Assembly (NCBI RefSeq): GCF_022531965.1
Contig: NZ_CP092831.1
Location: 5,427,001 to 5,491,000, forward strand
Length of the DNA stretch: 64,000 nucleotides
Reading direction: 5' to 3'
From: Paenibacillus peoriae
GTDB lineage: Bacteria; Bacillota; Bacilli; Paenibacillales; Paenibacillaceae
The notes below the pieces were generated by a model. That model saw nothing but the letters and a program-made list of their open reading frames with translations. It ran no database searches and was not told the DNA's origin. The translations under genes and the position numbers were made by a program. Shown here one piece after another: positions 25,039-32,640 of the stretch (position 1 is the stretch's first letter; each line of letters opens with the position of its first letter).

Positions 25039-26486
25039 AATAACTTCAGCTCACCTATACATGTATTTGGGAAGTCCGCGCCTTTTTTCACTTCCAGGAT
25101 GGTAATCTTAACGAAAGAAGTCCGTATAGGTTCATCAAATTTGAAACGTGCCCCACTGCCCTCAAACACTTCAGATTGCCCATTCGAAAAATCAAGTTTC
25201 ATTTTTTTGATTTTACTTACGTCTAAATACTTATTATTAACCCACATGAAGTTATCGGTTATATCTATACCTCTCACCTCTTGAGTTGAACCCAAATCTA
25301 TAGTTACCGTTTCCCCTACTCCGCCCCCCTTGGTTCCTTCACACCAAGAGGTTGAATAATTTCCATCCGTTAAATTGTCCACATTAAAAGAACGAATACC
25401 CTGATCAGGTAGCGTAGAAGAGGCAGTAATTCTTTTCACTTTAACCTTGTTGCTATACTTCATATAATTGGTTTTTGCTTCGATCCACTGTATTGGAGCC
25501 GTGCGTATTCCTTGGTTTTTAGTAAAAGAGGATATATCCTCCTTTCTTCCATCGCTCAGATGAACCAGATACATTTTTGATGCTTCGTATTCTGCGGACA
25601 GCGCCAATTTTTGATCAGGGGATAGTATAAATGGTGCCGTACTTTTAGTTATCCACCTTTTTTCTCCGCTCTCTATATCAAATGAATAGACATCTTTTGT
25701 GTAATTGTCGTCCTCTTCAGAAATTGTATAAATTAATTTATCTTCTTGATCCCATTGCAAAAGCGAAACCATAGACCCTGTAAGTAAACGTTTTACTCCA
25801 CTAATACCGGACAGATTCAGCATAATGATGCCTGGTTGGTCATTTTCCTCAAAACAGAATCTAGTGCCATCTGGAGAAAATAATCCTGAACTAATGATAC
25901 CTAAATCTATTTTACGTTTCCCAATGTCTATTTTTGTCATTTTCCTCTTTACTGCATCATATAAATACACTTGCCCATTCAACTCATAAAGATATTTACT
26001 TAAATCAGGAGAGACTACAGGGTAAGACGTTGAAGGCAGTTCAAACTCGGACTCTTTTTTTCCTGAGTTCAGATCATATACCTCAAGAATGTGTTTTTCG
26101 CCCCCTTCTTCCACATCAGAGATTGTCCTTACGATCGCCATTCGACTTCCATCATTTGATACTCTACTGACAGTTACTTGGGAGCCGCGATATTTTATTC
26201 GCTCTTCTTTAGTTTGCATCGCATCTACCAAGTCATCGATTCGTATATAGGTCTTCCCTGTAGGATCATCTAAATTGGTCAAAAATTGAGTCGGATATGG
26301 GTCTTCTTCTCCATTTAAAAGCCACCGTGCTTCTTTTTCAGTAACATTTCTATTATCTTGTGTGACCCTGTGTGATGATATTTCTTGGGGGTGAGGAGAC
26401 GAGAAAGCTTCCTCTCCTTTAAACCCACTACATGCCGATATAATGGCTACAAAAGTAACAATCAATATGATTTTTATAAAATTCAC
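25035..26486 (-). CDS. lipoprotein with propeller-like region and NADase-type glycan-binding/discoidin C-terminus (copy B)
   Basis: 483 residues; signal peptide ends IISACSG (lipobox). It has the same architecture as copy A: a shared phrase EARWLLNGEEDPYPTQFLTNLDDPTGKTY near the N-terminus (copy A: NWLLFEAENENMPVDYLVDMDDPTGNT), SPD-type propeller strands, and a C-terminal glycan-binding-like domain (ASSTLPDQGIRSFNVDNL, SWCEGTKGGGVGETVTIDLG). Tandem duplication is evident. It begins 149 bases after the stop of the NlpC/P60 spike gene, the largest gap inside the array, so it may have its own promoter. Confidence 0.75.
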   Translation of the reverse strand: MNFIKIILIVTFVAIISACSGFKGEEAFSSPHPQEISSHRVTQDNRNVTEKEARWLLNGEEDPYPTQFLTNLDDPTGKTYIRIDDLVDAMQTKEERIKYRGSQVTVSRVSNDGSRMAIVRTISDVEEGGEKHILEVYDLNSGKKESEFELPSTSYPVVSPDLSKYLYELNGQVYLYDAVKRKMTKIDIGKRKIDLGIISSGLFSPDGTRFCFEENDQPGIIMLNLSGISGVKRLLTGSMVSLLQWDQEDKLIYTISEEDDNYTKDVYSFDIESGEKRWITKSTAPFILSPDQKLALSAEYEASKMYLVHLSDGRKEDISSFTKNQGIRTAPIQWIEAKTNYMKYSNKVKVKRITASSTLPDQGIRSFNVDNLTDGNYSTSWCEGTKGGGVGETVTIDLGSTQEVRGIDITDNFMWVNNKYLDVSKIKKMKLDFSNGQSEVFEGSGARFKFDEPIRTSFVKITILEVKKGADFPNTCIGELKLL

Positions 26487-26602
26487 TTTCTTACCACTCC
26501 CTCTTCCGTTCTCAATAAAGCCTACCTAGCTAAACGGGGCAGCACTATTTTCTCCTGAGAATACCTTGGAATCAAATATTATTATGATGTTTTAAGCTAC
26601 TA

Positions 26603-26641
26603 CTTATTTTCTTATTTTCTTATTTTCTTATTTTCTTATTT
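26603..26641. repeat. tandem octamer repeat CTTATTTT, about five copies
   Basis: Five units of CTTATTTT (the last ends with G) cover the stop codon (26636-26638) and the first bases after the NlpC/P60 spike gene. Each unit carries TAA on the minus strand, so a copy-number change would move the stop by only a few codons. Confidence 0.9.
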
Positions 26642-28636
26642 GTTAATTATTGAGCCATCATCTTGTATAATACGTCTAATTGCGATAACGTTTGAATATA
26701 TAAGACCATAACCTTTTCCCCAATTTGTGTTTAATTTATCTATTGTTACATTATGAGATGGCTTGAGGTCCTTTTTCATTTCAGCAAGAGTTTGTGCATT
26801 ACCATGCTCGTGAATGAACTTTCCATCTCCCACATATATTCCTACATGATCTACTTTGAATTTGGTTTTCCCCCCACTCCCCCAATCAAATAAGATTAAA
26901 TCACCTAACTTCAAATTTTTATAATCCCCACTGGATCGTAAAGCTTTGTAGTCAACCTCTGTTCCCCGATGGATTTGATCGCTTGTAGTACCGCCTATAC
27001 GCACATTTAATATGGTAAAGTACACCGAGGAACTAAAATCAGAACAGTCCATATAAATAGGTGGATTGTTGGGGTCCAGCTTCATCGTTGTAATTTTAGT
27101 ATCCATACAGTAAGGAATCTTGCCTAAAAACTTCTTAGCGAATTCTACAATTGCTTTCCTTTTTTCCTCGGCAGAACTGTTGGATGGAGTAGGCTTTGGT
27201 TCCTCCTGCGTTGGCTTTTCAGGAGTAGTCGGCGGCTTCTTGCCCGGTTCCGTTTTCGTTGTTGTCGTTGCTGGAACTGTTGGCGTTGCAGCCTTATTAA
27301 CCTTAGGCCATGGAAGAATGCCATTGGCTACTTGATGCAGGTACACTGCGAGCACATCACGACCATATCCCTTATTTTCCAGGCCGTATTTTTTCGCAAA
27401 ATCATGCAAAGCGGCGTTGAGCTCCTTATCCCAATCGCCTGTAGTTGGTAGCTTGTACGAGAAGCTGTCTGGATACTTCTTGGCAAGCTTGTTCAAATTA
27501 TCTCTGGCAAGCAGGCTGTTCACGCCATACTTACTACGCAGGGCAGCCGCTTCCTTAGCAATAGCCCTTTGATCGGCGATGGTCAGCTTATGGGCCGCAT
27601 CTGCGTATTGTCCGGACAGCTCCTCCAGCCGATTCGCATCCAGATAGGATTTGGCTGAATGACCACGAATCAGCTCGTTGATTAGCACGTTGTCACGCAG
27701 TTGGTTCGCGAGAAGATGCATCTGCTTTTGCTTGGCTTTGTCGTTGGCTCCATGCGCTTCCCACCACTGGGACGTGTATTCATGCATTTGCGCTCTGGCC
27801 CAGGCAGGCATACGATCTATTTCTGCCACCTGCTGACGCAATTGCTTGGCCTTGGCCGCTGCTTCCTTGGCCCCCTTTTTGTCCCCGGCTGCCACGGCTT
27901 TGTAGTAGTCCGTTTTAAATTGAAGCAGCAAATTCTGCACCCATTGCGGATACCCTTTTCCCTTCAATTCTTGAATCAGGGATTTATAAGCTTTCAGTTC
28001 GGCATCAGGTACCTGATTTTTCATGAACTTACTAGCCTTGATATGAAGTGCTCCATCGGTTCGGATATAGCTAGTTTTGCACGTCAGAGATATTTCGCGA
28101 GTAGCGGTCATCTGTACCTTTTTGCCATGCAGCACTAGGTCTGTATCGGCGTGAAAGGTAAGATCGTGATGACTGTACACGTGAATACCGGATGCAGGAT
28201 TTAAGCGTACCAGTATCTTGTCTTTCTGGGTGGAGAGGGCTAATTCCTTATCATCGAATCTCGCCACTTTTTGTGTTTTGGTATGAAATAGCTTTCTTGA
28301 CGGTTGACTGATTTCATCTCCTTTGTAGTCTCTCTTACGCAGGGATTGAACTACACGAGCTTCCTTTTCTTTGTTAGATGGAAAATACAAATGGACATGA
28401 TCCCCCAGCTCAGGCATGCAATGCCAACCGATCCCATCTCCGGTATACATAGTGGGGTAAGAAAACCAGCACCCTTCAACTTTGGACTGCATGGAATCCA
28501 CGGACAGATGAAGTTTAACGGATTCGTTTTCACTATTTAAATCAATAACTTTCCCTTCAATAGAGGTACCTTTAATAAACTGATTATGTATGACCCCCCC
28601 TCGGAATACCCTCTTCAGGAACGAGAACATAGTCAT
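26636..28636 (-). CDS. gp5/VgrG-like spike C-terminal half fused to an NlpC/P60 peptidase
   Basis: 666 residues. Residues ~1-205 match the OB and needle part of the single-chain VgrG (GWHCMPELGDHVHLYFP, LRKRDYKGDE, MTATREISLTCKTSYIRTDG). Residues ~229-318 are two helical repeats (YPQWVQNLL..., MPAWARAQM...), then an unrecognised helical region and a Pro/Thr/Lys linker (~445-490). Residues ~500-660 are an NlpC/P60 domain with catalytic Cys (~531) in MDCSDFSSSVYF, His (~597) in DHVGIYVG and a third polar site in HEHGNA. It should cut peptidoglycan peptides at the spike tip. The start overlaps the gpD-like gene by 53 bases. Confidence 0.8.
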   Translation of the reverse strand: MTMFSFLKRVFRGGVIHNQFIKGTSIEGKVIDLNSENESVKLHLSVDSMQSKVEGCWFSYPTMYTGDGIGWHCMPELGDHVHLYFPSNKEKEARVVQSLRKRDYKGDEISQPSRKLFHTKTQKVARFDDKELALSTQKDKILVRLNPASGIHVYSHHDLTFHADTDLVLHGKKVQMTATREISLTCKTSYIRTDGALHIKASKFMKNQVPDAELKAYKSLIQELKGKGYPQWVQNLLLQFKTDYYKAVAAGDKKGAKEAAAKAKQLRQQVAEIDRMPAWARAQMHEYTSQWWEAHGANDKAKQKQMHLLANQLRDNVLINELIRGHSAKSYLDANRLEELSGQYADAAHKLTIADQRAIAKEAAALRSKYGVNSLLARDNLNKLAKKYPDSFSYKLPTTGDWDKELNAALHDFAKKYGLENKGYGRDVLAVYLHQVANGILPWPKVNKAATPTVPATTTTKTEPGKKPPTTPEKPTQEEPKPTPSNSSAEEKRKAIVEFAKKFLGKIPYCMDTKITTMKLDPNNPPIYMDCSDFSSSVYFTILNVRIGGTTSDQIHRGTEVDYKALRSSGDYKNLKLGDLILFDWGSGGKTKFKVDHVGIYVGDGKFIHEHGNAQTLAEMKKDLKPSHNVTIDKLNTNWGKGYGLIYSNVIAIRRIIQDDGSIINK

Positions 28637-29399
28637 ATGTCATAATACCTTGCTTCATCTCTGCATGAATTTGATCAATAACCCAATGCTTTCGTCGAAA
28701 CACGACGACATCTCCAAGTTCAAAACGCTTCGTATCCTCCACTTCAGCATATGTATACCGGGGGCCTGACTTTGTTTTTTGGAGGGAAAAGTTAATGCTG
28801 CGCAGTTCACCTTTCACCTGTTCTTTTGAGGCACCTAACCATAGTCTCGGGAACACGGACGTAATCTCGGCAATCAGTCCAGTTTGTAGATGAGAAGCCA
28901 TTCTTTTCAGAAACTCCCAGTCACTCTCCCCATACTGAATAGTAAAGCCATCTAACTTTTGATTGCTGTCCGTCAGGTCAATAAAATCCCCATGTGGATA
29001 GGCATCTATGAGTTCGCGGAATAGTTGATAATATGTCAATTTGCCGTTTTGAAACGAACGGTTTTTCCTTTGTTGATCCATCAGATATGTAAAAGAGGCA
29101 GCCTCGATGTACATGTGATATACGCCATTTTTGAATGCAATTCTAATATTGGTGACGATTCCTTTAAAGATGCTAACTGTCCCTCGGTCTTCATCCATCT
29201 CATATACCTCTAGCACATCCTCATCATGTGCTAAACCGTCATACTTCGCATGGTCCTCATCCGGTATGAGAGCAGTAATGTACACCTTGCCGTGCTCATT
29301 TATCTTCTGTGTCAATTCAAAATCAAGCAGCCTGATAATCTCATACGGTGCATTTACTTTAATATTTCCATAAGTCAGCACAGTTCCTGCCAGTCCCAT
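28584..29399 (-). CDS. gpD-like N-terminal half of a split VgrG spike
   Basis: 271 residues, ending where the single-chain VgrG would pass into its OB domain. It shares FTYLMDQQRKNRSFQNGKLTYYQLFRELIDAYP and YGESDWEFLKRMASHLQTGLIAE phrases with the single-chain protein (YTSQLDEVLHRQSFQN; YDETDWSFLKRIASRL). It ends in a different frame from the gene that continues the homology, with a 53-base overlap, so this is a two-chain VgrG rather than a simple frameshift lesion. ATG at 29399, preceded by a GGGGG stretch (GGGGGGAGTAAG) on the coding strand. Confidence 0.75.
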   Translation of the reverse strand: MGLAGTVLTYGNIKVNAPYEIIRLLDFELTQKINEHGKVYITALIPDEDHAKYDGLAHDEDVLEVYEMDEDRGTVSIFKGIVTNIRIAFKNGVYHMYIEAASFTYLMDQQRKNRSFQNGKLTYYQLFRELIDAYPHGDFIDLTDSNQKLDGFTIQYGESDWEFLKRMASHLQTGLIAEITSVFPRLWLGASKEQVKGELRSINFSLQKTKSGPRYTYAEVEDTKRFELGDVVVFRRKHWVIDQIHAEMKQGIMTYDYVLVPEEGIPRGGHT

Positions 29400-29450
29400 C
29401 TTACTCCCCCCGGTTGCTTTTCATGTGATGCAAATCCTACAATCTGTTAA

Positions 29451-29828
29451 CTATTCCTGCCCGTCTGTGGTGAACGAGATTTTTCCACACCACATGCATA
29501 AGTTCGTGGAGCAGCTCATCAGAGCCGGAGATTGATCTACGTATACATCCTTTTTTCCATTCAACCAAGGCATAGAAACGCTCGGTTTGCAGGACTGCGG
29601 AATGATTTTCCCGGAATTTCCTTTGTTAGCAGAAGAGACTGCAGGATTATGCATACTACGACACATTCCGAAAGAAGGGATATGCGTCTGCGGATGAAAA
29701 TCCTGAATATTCCCTTGTAGTTTGTCACCAATACTAATTCCCCTGTTAGCTGAAACACTAAATCTTCCTGTATGACTTCCATAGCTGCAATGTATCTGTG
29801 CCCCATCCACTACATAGCTCTCACTCAT
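29451..29828 (-). CDS. DUF4280 (PAAR-like) tip protein
   Basis: 125 residues from ATG 29828, which follows AAGGAGAG well; the frame is open further upstream, but that part lies over the previous gene. The sequence MSESYVVDGAQIHCSYGSHTGRFSV and the paired Cys-rich end (SCSTNLCMWCGKISF) fit DUF4280, a family related to PAAR spike tips, with several Cys/His residues able to bind one metal. It likely caps the split VgrG encoded just downstream. It lies 2 bases after the Imm11-like gene. Confidence 0.75.
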   Translation of the reverse strand: MSESYVVDGAQIHCSYGSHTGRFSVSANRGISIGDKLQGNIQDFHPQTHIPSFGMCRSMHNPAVSSANKGNSGKIIPQSCKPSVSMPWLNGKKDVYVDQSPALMSCSTNLCMWCGKISFTTDGQE

Positions 29829-29830
29829 TC

Positions 29831-30391
29831 TTAGACTCTCCTTTGTATAGATGGCCCCTCTGTATCGACCTTTTGTAATTTCAAGCCTGCCTGATTGAAC
29901 TTCAAAATACATTCAGCCACATCGAGGTCTACAATGATATGATGATTGGCACCCTGAACCCTGAATATTTTATGATTCTCGACTGCATATTCATCTAAAA
30001 TGATTTTCTTCAGTGTACCGTCCCTATGATATTCACTGCGTGGTGATAAACACATCAGGCTAGGCGGATTTGCCAGCCAATACCTTGTTTGCTGCATTCG
30101 CTGCATATGGGCAAAAACAACTAACTTCCAGCTTAATCCGGCTTGATATATATCAAAGATTTCCTTTAGTTGTTCCGAAACGATGGGTAACGGATGCTCT
30201 ATAAAATCAATATAGTCCGCATCACCTGATACATAAAATTGTAAAATAGATTCTTCATCGGCACATGATGAGCTTTCTGCCCATTCCAATAACTGCCGGC
30301 GATTCGTCCCTACTGGATACATATACTCCGTAATACGATTATCCTGTTGAATCATGTAGTACTCCATAAGCTCTTGAATACACCACCTCAC
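29831..30391 (-). CDS. Imm11-like (DUF1629-type) family protein
   Basis: 186 residues from a GTG at 30391 that follows AAAGGAATCA; ATGs at 30367 and 30355 are alternatives. The C-terminal half (KIFRVQGANHHIIVDLDVAECILKFNQAGLKLQKV) has the form of the conserved end of imm11/DUF1629 proteins, which are seen next to polymorphic toxins. The match is by eye only. It overlaps the upstream 201-residue gene by 53 bases. It could be immunity, or an adaptor that loads the spike. Confidence 0.5.
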   Translation of the reverse strand: MRWCIQELMEYYMIQQDNRITEYMYPVGTNRRQLLEWAESSSCADEESILQFYVSGDADYIDFIEHPLPIVSEQLKEIFDIYQAGLSWKLVVFAHMQRMQQTRYWLANPPSLMCLSPRSEYHRDGTLKKIILDEYAVENHKIFRVQGANHHIIVDLDVAECILKFNQAGLKLQKVDTEGPSIQRRV

Positions 30392-30944
30392 TGATTCCTT
30401 TATACTCCCCTATTCTTACTTCCAAATCGTCCTCACATTTCAAGGCCTTGAATTCAGGTAAATGTACAACCTGCTGAATAGCATCTTTCGCTAATTTCAG
30501 AATATATTGATGAAATTCCCCTGCAGCCTGGAGTACAAATCGCTCCACATCAGGCTGAAAAATCTTGTTCATATAAGGTTTTCGAAGCTGATTCAATTCA
30601 TCCTCCAATTCTGCTAAAAAGCTGAATGCCCAGCCTGCATCATAGATTCCATAACAAGGTTGAGGATCAAAGAACCAATTTTTATCATAGGCTTCGACGA
30701 CATAGTTATAGTTGCGATCCACCAGATACGTGCGCCTCATAGAATAAGTAATGTATCCGATCCTTGTCTTGGCCACTTCTGAAGAATGGGCTTGCAGGCA
30801 GATCGATTGAAAGGATTGAATAAAAGAAGAGATGAGCTCATCTTTTCTTTGTTCATACAAAGACGCTGCCTGATGTAATTTCTGGTTCAATACATCTTCT
30901 GCATAGGTCTTAAGGAAGTGTTCTAGGGCTTCTTGTCTATTCAT
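30339..30944 (-). CDS. hypothetical protein opening the spike array (201 aa)
   Basis: First gene of the array. It is soluble and mainly helical, with long Glu/Lys/Gln-rich helices at both ends (EALEHFLKTYAEDVLNQKLHQA; VERFVLQAAGEFHQYILKLAKD) and an aromatic middle (YNYVVEAYDKNWFFDPQPCYGIYD). No family recognised. Its ATG follows GAGGTGG. The overlap with the next gene implies co-translation. A chaperone or adaptor for the spike is possible, as the equivalent place in other injection clusters often holds one (inference). Confidence 0.6.
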   Translation of the reverse strand: MNRQEALEHFLKTYAEDVLNQKLHQAASLYEQRKDELISSFIQSFQSICLQAHSSEVAKTRIGYITYSMRRTYLVDRNYNYVVEAYDKNWFFDPQPCYGIYDAGWAFSFLAELEDELNQLRKPYMNKIFQPDVERFVLQAAGEFHQYILKLAKDAIQQVVHLPEFKALKCEDDLEVRIGEYKGISEVVYSRAYGVLHDSTG

Positions 30945-31316
30945 AATTCCACCTCTGAACCTATTATATAGAATATTTACATGATATTACTGGTTCTATC
31001 CTCCTATTTTATTACACAATTTTCATATCATGAGATTACATATGAATTTATGAAAATAGAATGAAAATAATCATATATTTTCGTGAATGTGTAATAATAC
31101 AAACAAAAACCTTCCCAGAAAGGCTAGCATTAGACCTAAAAAATGAAGGTTTGCGCAAGCGAATAGGTAAATGGAAGTAGAAAGATCGGTTTATAATGAA
31201 ATAATCATGTATAATTAACAATACGCTCCAAAAGCACATTCAGAGGATCGAGAATGGGATACACAAACTGCTAAAGTTTTTGGATAACCACCACTTTGCA
31301 TCAGGATTGGAGATAC

Positions 31317-32501
31317 ATGACTACTTCACCTACAGGTTTTTATAATAGTATTCAAGAGGCTACCGCGCACGTCATTGATGTGTTGAGTGATATTTTACAT
31401 GTAAACACCATTTTTATTACCGCTAATGATGGGATTACGAATGTAATCGTTGATTCATTTAACCGGGAAGAGATACTCGTTAAGAAAGGGGATGTGCTCC
31501 CTTTTGAGCTTAGCTATTGCAGTCTGGTGTTGGATCATCCTGCGGATCACCTCACGATTTCAGAAACGACTATTCACCCGCACACATGCGACTTAGATGT
31601 GACTAAAACTATCGGAAACCACTCATTTACAGGAATCCCTATTCGCATGAAAAATGGTCAGGCTTACGGAACCATTTGTATCTTGGACGCACCATCTGTA
31701 CATTTGACAGAATCCGAACTGAAGGCCCTACAGGCTATGGCTGTATTTCTGGGTTATGTGGTGGAACTGGAGAAAGAAAAGATAGATGCTGAGATCTCTG
31801 CCCTGAGCAAGCTGGATTTGATCTCTTCCCTGAGTAATAAAATTCGGTTTTCGCTAACCGAAATATGGGGAGCCACCGACCTCATGCTGACGACAGAGTT
31901 AACAGAGGAACAACAGCAATATATGAGCATCATGGAGTCGAGCAGTCGCTCGCTTATGACGTTGTTGAGTAATATTTTGGATTACAGCAATATAGAGTCC
32001 AGGCAGATCGATGATATTGAAGATCCGTTTGATCTGAGAACGATGATGGAAAATGTATTGAGTCTGTATACAGAGGTAGCCGCACAGCGGAATCTAGAGT
32101 TGAAGCTTGACTGGAATCTCACCAGCTCGCCTATTTTTATCGGGGATGAGGCTAAAATTCGCCGTATGTTGATTAATTTGGTAGATAATGCAGTGAAGTT
32201 TACAAACACAGGAACCGTCACTTTATCTGCAAACACCCGATCTGTGACCGATGCACCTGAGGTTGAACTGGAATTAAAGGTTAAGGATACTGGAATCGGT
32301 ATATCTCCGAATAAATTGAAATTGTGGCTTGAACATGACCGTGGGTACTCCCCCTCATATGGTAATCCAGGCTTGGGTTGGCAGATTACCAAACATCTAT
32401 TAAAACGAATGAAGGGTAAGATGACAGGGAGGAGTGAACCTGGTAGCGGGACGGAGATAACGCTCCAATTCACCCTGAAAACATACCAGGAGTCAGCCTA
32501 A
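31317..32501 (+). CDS. GAF / histidine-kinase-like sensor lacking the phosphoacceptor histidine
   Basis: 394 residues from ATG 31317 (GGAG seven bases before; a TTG at 31296 is open but without a site). Residues ~10-150 fit a GAF domain. The dimerisation helix reads LISSLSNKIRFSLTEI where kinases have SHEIRTPL: the His is Asn (~174), and E, T and P are also changed. The ATP-binding domain is intact: N-box NLVDNAVKFT, G1 DTGIGIS, G2 GLGWQI. There is no membrane segment and no neighbouring response regulator. It could bind ATP and act as a partner or pseudokinase. Preceding gap 30945-31316: AT-rich, no gene seen. Confidence 0.75.
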   Translation: MTTSPTGFYNSIQEATAHVIDVLSDILHVNTIFITANDGITNVIVDSFNREEILVKKGDVLPFELSYCSLVLDHPADHLTISETTIHPHTCDLDVTKTIGNHSFTGIPIRMKNGQAYGTICILDAPSVHLTESELKALQAMAVFLGYVVELEKEKIDAEISALSKLDLISSLSNKIRFSLTEIWGATDLMLTTELTEEQQQYMSIMESSSRSLMTLLSNILDYSNIESRQIDDIEDPFDLRTMMENVLSLYTEVAAQRNLELKLDWNLTSSPIFIGDEAKIRRMLINLVDNAVKFTNTGTVTLSANTRSVTDAPEVELELKVKDTGIGISPNKLKLWLEHDRGYSPSYGNPGLGWQITKHLLKRMKGKMTGRSEPGSGTEITLQFTLKTYQESA

Positions 32502-32543
32502 AACTGAAATTAGCTAGTGATGATATGGTATATCATGTAATAG

Positions 32544-32580
32544 AAGCCCGTGACGCATAACGTTCACGGGCTTTATGTTA
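32544..32580 (+). terminator. hairpin after the kinase-like gene
   Basis: AAGCCCGTGA pairs with TCACGGGCTT (32544-32553 / 32564-32573), followed by a short T-rich stretch. It lies between convergent genes. Confidence 0.65.
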
Positions 32581-32640
32581 TGGGTACGTCTCACTAGGCA
32601 GTATTATCGCCCTATGCCGCACGTCTGTACATTGCCAGAC

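Noticed and set aside
16372..30944. Prophage interpretation of the VgrG/gpD-like genes
   Set aside because: No capsid, terminase, portal, tail tube, integrase, holin or attachment site is seen; the neighbours are lipoproteins and polymorphic-toxin-type genes.
30963..30968. TATAAT as promoter of the spike array
   Set aside because: It would place the start point on the ribosome binding site, and no -35 is found; the true promoter is unresolved.
31048..31239. 63-residue minus-strand frame in the gap before the kinase-like gene
   Set aside because: AT-rich low-complexity product without a ribosome site; probably chance.
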